A DNA stretch of 64,000 nt from Nymphaea colorata. Taxonomy: Eukaryota; Streptophyta; Magnoliopsida; Nymphaeales; Nymphaeaceae. Location: NCBI RefSeq assembly GCF_008831285.2, contig NC_045146.1, forward strand, positions 15,925,149-15,989,148, in the 5' to 3' direction. Positions 51,201 to 64,000 of this stretch are shown here, in pieces (positions within the stretch are counted from its first letter, which is position 1; each line of letters opens with the position of its first letter). The position numbers were made by a program, and so were the translations under genes. The notes under the pieces were generated by a model that saw only the letters and a program-made list of their open reading frames with translations, made no database searches and had not been told where the DNA came from.

Positions 51201-54200
51201 TCAGGTATCAGGCTGAAATTGTTGCTCAGTACGCGGCCTGACTATTTTCTTATTAATTTTTTTTACCTTATTTAAAGACCTCAAGATACAACTCACAAGA
51301 GCTCTTTTTATAATTGTTCACCATGGAGGCCTTCTTCAATGGCCATCAATACTGAACTAAACTCCCTTAACATTGAACAACATGCAGCTTTTCAAAACAT
51401 AGACTTTTTAAAAAGGCGTGGAAAAAGACAAAAAGAAAGGCCTCACCTTTTTATTCCTGCACTGATGAAAACTAAAGAGGGTTAACCTTTTAGTCTATTA
51501 TAAAAAGAACATCAATCTACTCGAGTTTTCCTCATGAAACCCATATGCCAGTTGATATATATTAAACAATGAAAATAAAAAATAAAAAAAGGACAAATCT
51601 CATTAGGCCTGATGGCGCTCATTAGACCGAAGGCAGCACACGGACCTGGCCTGTTAACTTGTTTGGTCGGTTCTAACAAATCTCAGCCCGACGGACCGAT
51701 TTCTGTGCCTCAGCCTGGCCCATTCGGACTGGCACCCTACTGGTCTGTCGGGTACTTGGCCCAATGCCCAGCCTTGGTGGGTAGCATGATTATTGCATTA
51801 CTGTGTTCATGAGAGAGCCAATATGTAAATATGTCCATGGATGTTGTAGAACTGTCTTTTAGAGCTGTTGGCTGCTGGTAATTCTATATATTTGAGAGCT
51901 CCTAATATGCACATTTTCGCTTTTCTGTGACAGTTCGTGGATATAAATTTCGGTAGAAGCAATGTCAGTGCAATGCAGTTTATACTGTGGACTGGATCTT
52001 CCTGGATAAAAAACAATGGATCAAATTTTCAAATTAATCTTCAATTACTGGGCTCAAAATGTGGAAAGGTTGTTCAATATTCTCGCTGCACTCCTTTTCT
52101 TAGTCATATGTTGCCTAAGTGCCTACTGTTTTGTCCTAAATGAGTGATGTCCTAGATGAGTGTATGGTCACCCATCATCTGCAAAGAGTAATATTCTAAG
52201 GATATATATGTGTTCCCTTTTTATGTAAAATTGATAATGTGCCATTTTCTTGCATCAGCTAATTTTCAAATGATTTTGGCTTAGCTTAGGTTTGTGATTC
52301 CACATTTGATTAACACGATTCTTGGTCTTTTGTAGAGCAGGGATCTGGAGAAGGAGATAAATTTGTCAAGTGGTTGCTTGATGAAATTTCTGAAAAAGAG
52401 AAGGAAGCTGAGAGATCACTAATGCACAGGTGATTTTTTGTGCATATGATGTTTAGTCTAGAATTGGTTAGCTGTACCATTCATGTGCCACTCATCCTTT
52501 CTTTGTAACTTCAGAATCGTTGAAATCTTTAAGGGTAAAATATGGATGTAAGTTTCAGCCTTTGGGCACATCTAAAAGTTGTTTTGCTTTTTTTTTTTTT
52601 GGGGCATGACTGTGGCTTTTCAGATTTAACATTGCAACAGAGTTGACACAGCGGGCCATTAAAGAAGGGGAGCTGGGTCTCATAGGAATTCTTGTTTGGC
52701 TGAGATTCATGGCTACCAGACAACTCACATGGAACAAGAACTACAATGTAAAACCACGGTAGGTATTTCCATTCTAGACTGCTCTTTTGGGGGCCATTTG
52801 CTTTTCTGAAATTCCATTACATTATATTTTAGTGTTAGCCCTAGTCCATAGCCAGTCATTTGTAAGCAGTTTTCTAGTTGACAGTAATGTGGTACAAGTA
52901 CAACCCCAGTTGTTCTCCACATTAGCATATGAGCTTAATCGACCTTGAAGCTTTCAGCATCCTAACAAACATGTGTCAGTCCATTTCTCATGCTTAGTGC
53001 ACCAAGCAAAGCTCCTTATGCATATTATATTCTACGGGTCACATGAGGTTACTCTTATGGCTCAATTTTTACTGGGTTGGAATCCAAATAGAGCCATATC
53101 CTCCCCTTCCTCCCTTCTCTCCCTCTGTGCAGGCATGTGTTTTTCTGCCCATTGTCTAGACTTAGATGGTGAGACTTGTCAAACATCAATGTTCATTTTT
53201 TCTGCATGATGCTGTTTTTGCATTTATCTGTTATTTAACTTAGTCCATCTCGTGAGCAGAAACTAGCATTAAGTTTTGTGTTTCATTATGTCAATGAATC
53301 ACTGTAATTATTCATTAGCCTCTAGCATTTTCTGGTCGTATTGTAAAGAAGCTGTATGTGCTTCTCTGTTTTATTGTAATTGCATTTCCCTTTGTATTAA
53401 ATTAATCAGTGGAACTTTTTGGACTGTACAGTGAGATTAGTGCATCTCAAGACAGGCTCACAGATTTATTGCAAAGAATATATGCTGATAGAGTGGAATT
53501 AAGAGAAATTGTCAGGCTCATTATGTCCTCCGTAGGACGTGGAGGCCAAGGTGATGTGGGACAGAGAATACGAGATGAAATTCTGGTGCTTCAGGTAGCA
53601 ACTCCCTGTATGTGGTTTCTTCTACTTTTTTCTCTTAGAATGATGCTTGTGACAAACTTTATGATCTCAAAAGTCATCATTATGCAGAGAAAAAATGGCT
53701 GTAAAGGTGGAATGATGGAGGAGTGGCATCAAAAATTGCACAACAACACAAGCCCCGATGATGTCATAATCTGCCAAGTAATTTTTTCTTTTCCCTGAAC
53801 ACATTCTCATTTTTCAAAAATAATGATCAACTCAAGTTTCTTTGAACCTTTTGGTCCAGGCTCTATTGGACTGTGTTAAAGCTGATTTTAAAATAGATGT
53901 TTATTGGAGGACATTGAATGCAAATGGCATTACTAAACAAAGACTTGCAAGCTATGACCGTCCAATAAGATCAGAGCCTTACTTCACATCCAGTTCTAAA
54001 GATGGTCTTGTTCGTGATCTGACATCCTACTTAAAGACATTGAAGGTATGAAGTTGAATGGCATGATATATTACCTCCTTTTATGCATAGACACAAACTC
54101 AAGTGTGAGCTATTAAACATGCTGGTCTGCTACCATTGTTGGTCCTGTAAACTAGGAATTATCTTTCTATAAGAGTGCAGTGACGCAAGTTATTTCTAAT

Positions 54201-57200
54201 GGTTAAGACTTAACATTTTTGGTTTATAGCACCATTTTTGGTTTATAGCACCATTTTTGGTTTATATGGTGCACTGTTGCAGTTGCACTATTTGTTCATT
54301 TTTTAGAGGATTCTGCATACACAATGACATATATCAATAACATCTTTATTTTTTGTCATTTTTCTTGCTTTTGCACATGGACTATACCACTTTTATTAGT
54401 CAAATATGCTTGCAATGTCAGCAATTTTCCCTTGCGGCATATTGAGATGGAAAAAGAAAATTCCATTGCATGGCTGCTTATTGGGGCATTCTTGTTTCTT
54501 TCACATGCATCAAACGTGCATTGGGAATAAAGTATTAACAGCTTTCAGTAGTTTGTTTCTGAGCTGCAGTAAACAATAGGGTTCATTCTTGTGATATACA
54601 ATAGCAACTGTAGATTTCCTGTCGGTAACATGCCTTTCATTGAAAATGGCAAAAGCCACTTCCATGATGATCTAGTTCATTTTTCAAGAGATTCTTTGTT
54701 CCATATAAAGAACACGTGAACATTGTTATCCACAGTAGTTTCTTGCCAATCTCAAAGTTATGCATACTTGCTCTTCTAGGTCTGAAGTGGTTGCGCACCA
54801 GGAAAACAAATAGATGGGAATGCATGTTATCATACTATAAGTATAAATAAGGCCACTTTTTCAGAGTATCAAGAACTTATCTTTAGGTGGATGAATAATT
54901 TAAGTAGTTGCTATTGGCTTTGGACTTTGTTTGGCTGGGACCTGTCCAAGAAAATGAGAATATGTTGATTTTCTTAGATCACACGTGCATGTGTTTTGTG
55001 ATTCATATATTCTGAATACAGGATAGGACATGCTTGGTTGGAACCAGTTCAGTGCACTATAAGCTATTTATGTTTTCTTTTAGTACACATGCACGTAACA
55101 AACAAATGTATGTACAATTGGTCATTCAGAATACTGAGTAGGTACTTCATATGATATCATGCATCAAACCACATGGTCACAAGGTAGTCACTCCAATTGC
55201 TGGGCCATAATTTTACATCAGATCAAATAACTTGGTCACTGCTAAATATTTGTCAATTTTGTTTAGGCTGTTCACTCTGGTGCAGATCTTGATGCTGCAA
55301 TTGCAGCTTGTTTGGGGAAACCAGTTCACCATCAAGAGGTTGGTCAGAACTACCTCATTCTCATTGGTTGATCAAGAGGTTTCTGGCATTTACTTGAAGT
55401 ATTGTTTGATATTGATTCAAATTTCAAAATCATAGGATGCAGTATTTGCACATTATGGTAGCAACAGTGGCCTACCCCCATCATTACAGGTAATATCATA
55501 TCTGATAACATTTACTTTTGCAGAAATCCGAACTACTATTTGAAAAGCCATTCTCTTCAAATTAATGACAAATTGGCAACAAATTGATGAATAATTTAAT
55601 GAAATTGTGTCTCATAGCCTTGAGCGTAACATAAGTATTTTTTTTTTATCCAGGAATCCCTCCAGTTTGTGCAAGCACATGTTGATGACCGTGATGTTGG
55701 TCCTCTATTGGAGGTATTCTTGTCAATAAATTTTCTTTATTTTCAGTGGTAACCTGCATGCACATGGAAAAGGAAATGCCTCATGCAATTGCACGTTCTT
55801 TCACATGCAAAGTTGGAGATGGAAGCACCATACCCTGGTATTGTATGGTGTGAACCAATATTATCTGCTGAAAGTGCGATAGCTTTTGTGGACAGTGTTG
55901 TTCATCTTCTGGTAGTTGTGGGCATTGGTTAAGTTGTTGTGTGGGATGAACTATGAGAAAATTGATCAGGATGTAGTAGCTAACCGTTGGTAATGGTGTC
56001 TCTGGCCCAATACTCCATAGAAGGTCTCACCTTGATGACTGGAAACCAACCATTCAAAATAACACTGTCCCTCATGTACTAGAAAAGAACCTGGATTTAC
56101 CTATTCATAGGGTTGCGCTTAGAAGACCAGATAAAGATGGGATGTCCTGTTACCTGTATAAGGATAGCACTTCTCAGTATTCGGGTTGTTTGTGGCATGT
56201 TTGACACTCAGTAGCATTCAGGAACTCCAAGATAAAAGCTGGTCATTTTTACAATCCCACATCTGCTTCTCTATCATTTTGAAGTATTTTAATATATTAA
56301 ATTCTGCTTCTAGTATGTTCTGTGTTTATGTATACTAAATCACAGCATCTAGAATAACATATTCTGGTCCTGAAAATTTTGGGTGGATCCACTAATGTGC
56401 CTAGATAGTGTCACTAAACCCAAAGTTTGTGACATCCAAGTTCTAAGGTCTGCAACCTAACTTTTTCTGCTTGGAGAAGAAATAATCATCAATGGCTGTA
56501 AATATCACAACCAATTTGTCTCATGAGGTTGGTTTTACTGCAAGTGTGGGCTAGAGTCTACAACTCCCGAACATTATTGTGGACTCATCGCCATTTCAAA
56601 TGAAGTTCATATTAAGGATTTATTGTCAAAAAGGTAAGTTAGAAAACTCAACAGAAGTTCCCCTGGAACATGATATCCATTTGTCCTAAAGCCATTCCAA
56701 ACAACTTGCTGAGTTGGGAGGATACCCATAGGTAGAGTCTCTTCATGCAAACTCTCAAACATGTGGGGGCAAATCCAGATGTACAAACTTATGGAGAAAG
56801 TTTAGATAGGGATTGTGTGCTTGTTGCCCAAGTTCTCTCTGATGCATGAGATGATGTAAGGAATACTAAAGGACAAGTAGAATCGCAAAGTGTCCCTTGA
56901 ACGTGATGCATATCACTGAGGCTTCCATGACTAGGCAATGGCACAAGACTCTTGTTACTGCTTTTAGTTATGGGCACTTGCAGGCACCTTTGACATTCAA
57001 ATAATCTGTTTCTGGATGTCGTGTCTCAGATGAACTTTATGTGCAGTTTCTCTGTTTTTCTTTTTTCTTCATAGACCTTAAGAAGGTCATAGAAAGTTCC
57101 TTAACCTTCATCTGAATAAGTAAACTACAAGCCCCATTATCGAGATTTAAGTTTTGCTGTAATTTGTATGAATAAATGGAACCAAGATCTTTAACAATCA

Positions 57201-60200
57201 CACTTATTTTAGATGGATTGAGGCCATAGAGATTGCTCATGTACAAGTTATTTGAAGGATCATTAGTCACAGCTTACTTGAATTTAGATGGTATACATAA
57301 TTATATATAAGGATAGTGGAAGCATCGATGATTGAACAATCCAGTTTGACTATTAGCAAAGGGATAAATTTAAGAAATTAACTTGCCTTTTGTTGTATGA
57401 CTTACAATTCAGAGCAGACACATCAATTATTCTGCTTTCATCTACTGTCAAAATCGATTGGAATTCTAGCTCAACATTAAATGTTTCTAGATGGAGATCT
57501 TCAAATAATTAATGAAGAGAAAATATTCTCGTGATATTTCTATGTTAAAACTTAAAAGTATGACTTAAGAGCAGAACATATGGTTCAAACTTCAACCATT
57601 GATTATTTCTTTATCCATCTGTCAAGGCTTCATATTCTGACAAAGATATAAGTGTTTGTAGTTGGTCATACTGTTTCTCAACAAAAAAGCAAATTTTTAT
57701 TATATGCTGATGATATATGTATTAGATGAAAATTTGGACATGCATGCATGACTTTCATAAGTGAAGAACACTTCCTCGTGGAGGTTATGAAAGTAGGGAG
57801 TGATGATACTTCTGGAAACTATAGGTTATCCCTATGAAGTACATGCTCTGTTCAAATACAAATAAGATAGTTCTTTCCGCTGCCTGCACTGCTCTTTTAC
57901 AGGTCTCATAAAAAAAAAAATTAATTTCCAATGGTTCCTACAGAAAATATTGGTATCTCGTGTAGCATTACGACCCATTTTGCTCAGATCACAAGGAAGG
58001 TCAAAGGATCTTTTGTTTCTGGATATTGCTTTGGATTCAACTGTCAGGACTTGCATGGAAAGAGGATATGATGCCCTCAAGAATGGTCAGCCTCAGGTAT
58101 TGTTCTTTCTTCGTTTGACAGGTGAAGGATGAGTAGGAAAATTTATCCAACATTTATTTATGTCCAAATTTACTGCATTGTTTTTTGTTCCTCTGAAGCT
58201 CATCTTTTTACTGATGCCACAGGCTATTATGTACTTATTCTCTTTGGTGCTTGAAAATGTCTGCTTATCATCTGCAAAGAATGAAGATTTCATCTATTGC
58301 ATAAAGGTACACAAATTTGTTCCCTCAAGAATTCAGAAGGTTGAGTCATTTTCAAGATTTTTCCAATGGAGAGACAAGCTTGAATACCAAAATTGGAGTG
58401 AATTCGTCCATTTTCTTTTCTCATTTGTAAATCTATTCTCATTCCTCTGGCAACCAAATGATTTTAGTTATTTTATTTCCTTGCTTTGCTTCTTGTTTTC
58501 ATTTTTAACCATGAAATTCTTACATGTATCCAGCAAACTTTGTTAACATACTTGATGACTTTTGCTGTCTTTATCCAGTTGTAACTTGTCTATTTCCCAA
58601 AATTTAGATTTACCATGTGCTTAGTTGCGTTTTTGCATTAATATTTATTTCTTTTTATGTTTGTGCTTTTACAAAGGACTGGTATCGTGTTTGCGAGTTG
58701 TGCAAACAAAATGGCGAGCAGTGGGCTTTACAAACGAAGGCTGTCATGGACCGAGTACGTCTTGCACTGTTAGATAAGGCTGACTACTACCACACGAATA
58801 TTCAACCAAGTACACAGTATCTTGGTGTCCTGCTAGGAGTTGAAAAATGGGCGGTAGGGGCTTCTTTCTCTTGCATGTTACAATATTCTTACTGACGAGT
58901 GCCCTCCTTCTTGGCTCATTGAAAGAAAATTTTGGCTTACTGCAATTTCGTCAATAGTTCATTTGGCTGTTTTCATGCATGTCACCTTATGTGAAAAGTG
59001 GAAATATTTACTTAATTCTATTTTCCTTTTCTAGATTGATATTTTCACTGAGGAATTAATACGGGGTGGCTCAGATGCATGCCTCTCTGTGCTTCTCAAT
59101 CATCTTGATCCTGTCGTCCGTAAACTTGCAAATTTAGGCTGGTAGCTAGCTCCCCAACTGAACATCTTTGCTTATAGTCATTTTGACTAGTATTTGTCTA
59201 TCTTGACTGAATGAATTTCTTTTGTATCATTTTGTCCTCAATCTAGGAACACTTTTGGTCATTTTCTTTGGGATTTACGGACATATCTTGTTTTTTTGAA
59301 GTTCCATGATGAAAATCGAGATTTTTTCTTTAAACTCATGCAGTTGGCAGATCATCAGTTCTGTTGAAGTTTGTGGCTTCGTGACTGTTGTAGATGAACT
59401 TTTTAAGTTTCAATCTACTATTTATAAGAGGCCTACCATTATAATTGCAAATAGAGTGAGTGGAGACGAAGAAATTCCTGATGGTGTAGTTGCTGTCTTG
59501 ACACCTGACATGCCAGATATTCTTTCTCACATTTCAGTGCGTGCAAGGAACAGCCAGGTATGGTAGGTGAAACAGTTTGTTAATAGTATATATTAGAAGG
59601 CTTACTGGAGTTGTTTACACATTTTTGTTGTTGCAATATCAGAAAGTATGTGACTGCACGTGCTTACTCATCATTCAGTTCCCATTGCTTACCATAGCTT
59701 ACAGGTGTAACTTGCATAGTATGTGTTCAAATGGTTGGAAAGTTCTTGCTTAAAATGAAATACAGGATGCTGGCACTGGGCACTAAGGAGCATCATCACA
59801 TTTTTGGATTTGAACATTCATGGGTTGCTATTGAAGTTCGATAAGGATACTGCAGGTGTGCTTTGCTACTTGCTTTGATCAAAGCATCCTCAGGGATCTG
59901 AGAGCAAAGGAAGGGAAAGCGATAACTATACGGCCTAGTGGAGGACAATTGGTTTACAGGTATGCAACTTAAGTGTCCAAATCTGCCAACATATTTTGTT
60001 TTTCCATGTCTTATCTCCACCCCTTTTTTCTTCCTTATTTGGCTATTCTTTTCTAAACCTGCAGTGAATCGATCAATCCAAGTCTATCACTTGATTCCTC
60101 AGTTGTGTGCTCAATTCCTCATGGATTCTCACTTAAGAAAAAAAAGTTCGGTGGTAGATATGCCATATCATTAGATGAATTCACCATTGAAACTGTAAGT

Positions 60201-63200
60201 ATTTGTAGACGATGCTTAATTTTGCTCACCAAAGCATGAGGACATTTCATTTTTCTTTTTTGGTTAAGATGAATGAAATTCTAATGTTATACCAAATGGA
60301 TATGAATAGAAAGGCATGCAAGTCATTTATTCGCCCCTTGACCAAATGCATTCCTTTTGATGAATAAGAAATACTCTCCTATTGTCCCCAGAATTGTCTG
60401 TAGTTGCAGTACCTGTTTTTGCAAGCTGGGTTTGTAAAGTAGAACATCCTCCCACTAAGACCAGGATAAACACTACATATTTCCAGTTTTCCCTTATTTT
60501 CTTTTAAAATAAAATCGACATCCTTGAACTAAAGGATATGCAACAGTGGAATTGGTTAGAACAGTAATTTATGCTGCCGTCTTCCATATCAAGTCACATA
60601 AAATAAGATTGGTAAGAATTTTGGAACGAGTAACTATCAAAATAGCAAAATGTATGGCCAGGATTGTAACGGACTGCTACTATGAACCATTACAGAACGA
60701 ATATGAGACTCACATGCTGATATACAGTCTCTTCTATTTTCCACTTAAAACGTTCCAATGTTACCCACCTCATTTCTATTTGCAAGCAGCTCGCATTGCC
60801 TGAGTAACTGAAATAGACAATTGATAACACTAATTATGATATATACACTTCTAATATTTTAGGTTTTATGACTCCTGGGCTTTCTAGGAAAGGTCACTGA
60901 AAATGGTTCTCATATCCTATAGCTAGGGCTGGACAGTGAGTCAAGTAACTTGAGCTCGACTTGTATAAGCTCAGACGAATGAGTTGATTTCTAACCGAAG
61001 GGTGAACTCATTTAGTTGGTCTATCTATATGTGTGTGTTTGTGTGTCGGTATATATACACACGCACACACACTCCTGCTGGCATTCTTCTTGTCTCTTCA
61101 AAATAAATTTTACAAAAGTAGAGATTCTTTAGTTTGGGTCGGTTAGGCTGGAGTTTGTCCATGCCAAGTTCAAGTTAGTGGACTATAGCTTGAGCCAAGT
61201 TCAGGCTAAGCTTGGGCCAGACCTTTTCAGACTTGAACGCAGCTCGAGCAGTTGTTACATTACATGTTCTTAACATGTCAAAATATCTGCTTGCTTCCAG
61301 TCAAAATTTCCAATATATGCTAAAACTTACCAGCTGCAGCAAATAACAAGAAACCATGTGATATCTCCATTAAGCATTTTATTTTCATAATTTCTACAGT
61401 ATTATCTTTTTATGTTTTTTTTTATACATGCATGTGTGTAGCCTTTGCAAATAATATGTGAACCTCGATGCATGTGGGGCATTTGGAACTCTTTTACACT
61501 TGTCATGTTTATTTCGTACGTACTAGTTGTTGGTTTGACAGCCTTCTTTGGTTTCAAGATGGTCATTGCTTCATTTTGACCTTATCTCGTCCTTACAGGT
61601 GGGTGCCAAATCACGAAACTTAAGATACCTCAAAGGAAAATTACCACCTTGGGTCCATGTTCCAACATCTATTGCTATCCCCTTTGGAGTATTCGAGACC
61701 ATTCTGATGCTAGTTGAGAATAAGGTAATTTTCTCATTTTATTTGCAGGTTGTGCCATACTGATCAAGGTTACTCTGCTTCTTTCATTTGAACTTGGTTG
61801 ATCATTATATTTGCATGAAGTCAACTGTGGTTTATTGCATAAATGAAACCAATTATAAATAGACCTTGTAGTTTCACACTGAAAAATTACTGTTTTGGGT
61901 AACTGAAGCTTGTGTGTGCAAGTGATTTCGATATTGGGAAGTTTTGAGTCTGCTTCAATATGAAAGGGGATTATTCAAAAAAGGGAGCTATGATGGGGAT
62001 CCATTGGCATTCTTCACTATTTAGGTTATCCTGAAAGGTAGATGACTGGTAACAAAATTTGACAAATTTGACCAAAATGCCACTGTAGTTGACTGTAATC
62101 TGGAGTCAGTCAAAAAAATAATTGCAAAGATTGAAATTTGCTAAAAATAATCTCATTGCGCATATGCAGACTCGTGCACATCCGAAGGCTGAAATAGTTA
62201 AACAGAGTATTTTGCCAAATAAATCTCAACAAACGCTTGTCATGGACATGCAGATGACGTTTTTACCATTTTTCAACCATGTGAAACAGAAACAAAAAGT
62301 TCAAATATTCAGTTATCCTTTTCATAGCGTGTGTTTGCGGGCTTTGTTGCAGGTTATTTTGCTGCTTCTAGATGTGACCTAATCTGAAATGAGGAAAAGC
62401 ATTCCACCCTTTACTATGCTTTGTTAGTATCTACACTTTACATTGACAGAATTTGGTTTGTATAGGATGAAGCAAAGAGGATTTCCTCATTGAGCAGATG
62501 TTTAGATGCTGGTGACCTTTCGAAACTTCGAGAAATACAAAAATGTGTCCTCCAGTTGAAAGCACCCGCTCAGCTGGTAAGAGTGCCCATAAAAAACTTT
62601 TCAAAATGGTTATAAATGCTACACTTGCATATTGCCTTCACCTTTTTCTTTTTTACTGATCCAATCTTGGCTAATGCAAGTTTTTGTGTGAAACAAACTT
62701 AATCACTTATGCCCTGTTAAATAAATCCTGGTATGCTATCTACAAAATTAATTTAGGTCCTTTGGTACTTTTAATTTACTTCATGTAGTGAACGTGTTTC
62801 CAATATGATATTCTTGGTAACTTTGTTCTATCCTAATCCGTTAGAAAATAATCAGACCTTCTTCTGGTGAAATACATTTCAAATGCAGATTAATGAACTC
62901 AAGAACAAGATGAAACTCGCAAACATGTCTTGGCCTGGTGATGAGGGGGAAAAAAGATGGAAGGAATCCTGGGAAGCAATAAAAAAGGTTTGCTTTTGCA
63001 TCTTTTAGATTTAGCCGATGTCATATCATTGTGACTGTGTTGAAGACATGTTTGTTCCCAAAAGGTTTTTGTGAAGATGATGATAGACATATTTCAAGTG
63101 TTCATTTTTCTGGGGAATGCAACATTACCTGTCTGCATGTAAGCACCATAGTTTAAGTATGCATAACCTTAGGTTCGTGCTTCACCAGTCCGTGTAAAGA

Positions 63201-64000
63201 GAAGAAAGGGCAACACTAGTTGTAGGCAGAGGATACCATTGATGCCCTATATATTTAACAATGGCTAGACATTCAGTATATTCTCTCCTCGACATGCAGA
63301 AGTGATCTCATGAAGGCATATTGGCAACTCTTCTGGATTTTCTTTTTCTTTTTCTTTTCCATTTCAGGGTAGTCATATCAGTTGATTCCTGTATCTGAAA
63401 AGAGTGAGAAAATAAACTTATAACAGGTATAGTTCTGCACTACAAAGTAACTACCTTCAATTTGACCTAACAGGTATGGGCTTCAAAGTGGAACGAGAGA
63501 GCCTATATTAGCAGCAGGAAAGCTAAAGTAAATCACCAGGATATTTGTATGGCTGTCCTCATCCAAGAAATTGTTTGTGCTGATTATGCATTTGTTATTC
63601 ACACGAAAAATCCTTCATCTGGAGACAGTTCAGAGATATATGCAGAGGTATGTTAGATGTATTTTAGCATTAATCCAGAACCAGGATTAAACTTCGTTCC
63701 TTCTGCCAATAGGTGGTCAAAGGATTGGGAGAATCCTTAGTCGGTGCATATCCCGGACGTGCTATGAGCTTTGTCACCAAAAAGTCAAATTTGAAGGCGC
63801 CCAAGGTAAAAATATGTGCATGGAACTTTCGAAGAACATTTAACTGGTTTAAAAGCTAGGCATAGACATGTATGGCTGTCTTCAGTTTTCCCTAAAAAAG
63901 CTGTACACAGGGAGAGAGAGAGAGAGAGAGGTTTTATGTTGGTGGTTGACTTGCTTCTGCTTTTTAGGTTACTGGATACCCGAGTAAACAAATAGGCCTA
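48242..64000 (+). CDS. GWD2: Alpha-glucan water dikinase 2 (cytosolic type), 3' end cut off
   Basis: GWD enzymes move the beta-phosphate of ATP to glucose C6 of starch-like glucans via a phosphohistidine. Thirty exons give 1201 in-frame codons; Arabidopsis GWD2 has about 1280, so roughly the last 80-100 residues are missing. The N-terminus (MSTVLHKFDIEGG) shows no transit peptide, pointing to GWD2, not plastidial GWD1. Two CBM45-type starch-binding segments are centred on LHWGGL (Trp46) and LHWGIVKPSSGEW (Trp294). The phosphohistidine is His902 in LSHISVRARN (59528-59530). Other family marks are GRGGQGDVGQRIRDEIL, EEWHQKLHNN, KDLLFLDIALDS and GAYPGRAMSF. The window ends after GYPSKQIGL, just before the nucleotide-binding region. 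Intron 1 seems to use a GC donor. Substrates of the cytosolic form remain unclear. Confidence 0.93.
51088..51785. mobile_element. Possible hAT-MITE-like element in GWD2 intron 8
   Basis: The left side begins TAGGGCTTGGCATCC and continues GGGCTGGGCAG...GGGCCC. The right side ends GGCCCAATGCCCAGCCTTGG. These are roughly inverted GC-rich arms around an AT-rich core of about 350 bp. The TAGGGCTGGGCA-type end is widespread in plant hAT-derived MITEs. The arms are diverged and no exact 8-bp duplication was found, so ends are approximate. The intron is 51033-51933. Confidence 0.45.
54215..54266. repeat. 19-bp tandem repeat, 2.7 copies
   Basis: ATTTTTGGTTTATAGCACC is repeated at 54215-54233 and 54234-54252, with a partial third copy to 54266. 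It lies in GWD2 intron 14. Confidence 0.9.
54267..55266. other. GWD2 intron 14, remainder
   Basis: AT-rich intron sequence before exon 15. I recognise no gene, repeat boundary or RNA. Confidence 0.4.
55714..57943. other. GWD2 intron 17
   Basis: This 2.2-kb intron is the longest in the visible part of GWD2. Its middle (about 55950-56990) has less AT bias than neighbouring introns and could be decayed transposon sequence, but no motif of gag, integrase or reverse transcriptase is readable. No LTR or inverted termini were found. Confidence 0.35.
60922..61265. mobile_element. Possible MITE fragment in GWD2 intron 24
   Basis: It starts TAGCTAGGGCTGGACAGTGA and then has repeated GAGCTCGAC, TTGAGCC and GCTCGAGC words, with a TG/AC-rich patch near 61030-61075. 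This vocabulary is typical of plant hAT-type MITEs that begin AGGGCTGG. The far terminus and target duplication are not identifiable, so it may be truncated. The host intron is 60195-61598. Confidence 0.3.
63911..63931. repeat. (GA)n microsatellite
   Basis: A GA dinucleotide run in GWD2 intron 29, about 40 bp before the exon 30 acceptor. Confidence 0.9.

Larger units (their letters stand above)
48242..64000 (+). other. GWD2: GWD2 exon coordinates
   Basis: 48242-48292, 48377-48486, 48570-48648, 48891-48982, 49082-49235, 50110-50427, 50510-50620, 50934-51032, 51934-52068, 52341-52429, 52624-52758, 53432-53594, 53688-53777, 53860-54045, 55267-55338, 55436-55489, 55654-55713, 57944-58096, 58223-58306, 58677-58853, 59035-59141, 59344-59557, 59856-59959, 60065-60194, 61599-61724, 62466-62576, 62889-62987, 63474-63647, 63713-63805, 63968-64000 (runs off the window). 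All phases agree. Two alternatives exist: exon 1 could end at 48310 with a GT donor, and exon 10 could start at 52338 (one extra Gln). Confidence 0.88.

Noticed and set aside
55950-57270. Copia-type coding relic in GWD2 intron 17
   Set aside because: Reading both strands gave no recognisable gag, protease, integrase or reverse transcriptase motif.

Overview
This is nuclear DNA of a seed plant, most likely a flowering plant. The background is AT-rich, genes are split into many small exons with GT-AG introns (some over 4 kb), and the products are plant types. The introns carry plant-style LTR elements and MITE-like debris. I cannot fix the species. No prokaryotic, organellar or viral genome segment is visible, and I found no rRNA, tRNA or CRISPR.

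Layout. (1) 1345-33593, minus strand: a complete 32-exon gene for a small HERC-type E3 ubiquitin ligase, with seven N-terminal RCC1 blades and a C-terminal HECT domain. The reconstructed protein is 1181 aa and every exon junction is phase-consistent. (2) 37744-44196, plus strand: a complete 16-exon gene for gamma-tubulin complex component 5 (1012 aa). (3) 45941-47046, minus strand: a two-exon gene for a 102-aa basic, helical protein I do not recognise. (4) 48242 to the window end, plus strand: cytosolic-type alpha-glucan water dikinase GWD2, with 30 exons and 1201 codons visible; the C-terminal nucleotide-binding end is cut off. HERC/GCP5 and the small gene/GWD2 are head-to-head pairs; GCP5 and the small gene are tail-to-tail. 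The genes serve unrelated processes (ubiquitin ligation, microtubule nucleation, glucan phosphorylation), as is usual for neighbouring plant genes.

The clearest mobile element is a 1904-bp non-autonomous LTR retrotransposon (23406-25309) in HERC intron 11, antisense to the gene. Its two 312-bp LTRs look identical, it has a CTCAC target duplication, an initiator-tRNA primer site and a purine tract. It encodes only a 213-aa gag-like frame, so it is a very recent insertion. A probable LTR remnant (17802-18420) and several MITE-like fragments lie in other introns.

I see no convincing new multi-gene system. The items most worth following are the plant HERC gene, the young mini-retroelement with its GC-rich cargo, the small two-exon gene, and a probable GC-AG first intron in GWD2. 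Exon coordinates were derived by hand from splice signals, reading-frame continuity and family similarity, without transcripts.
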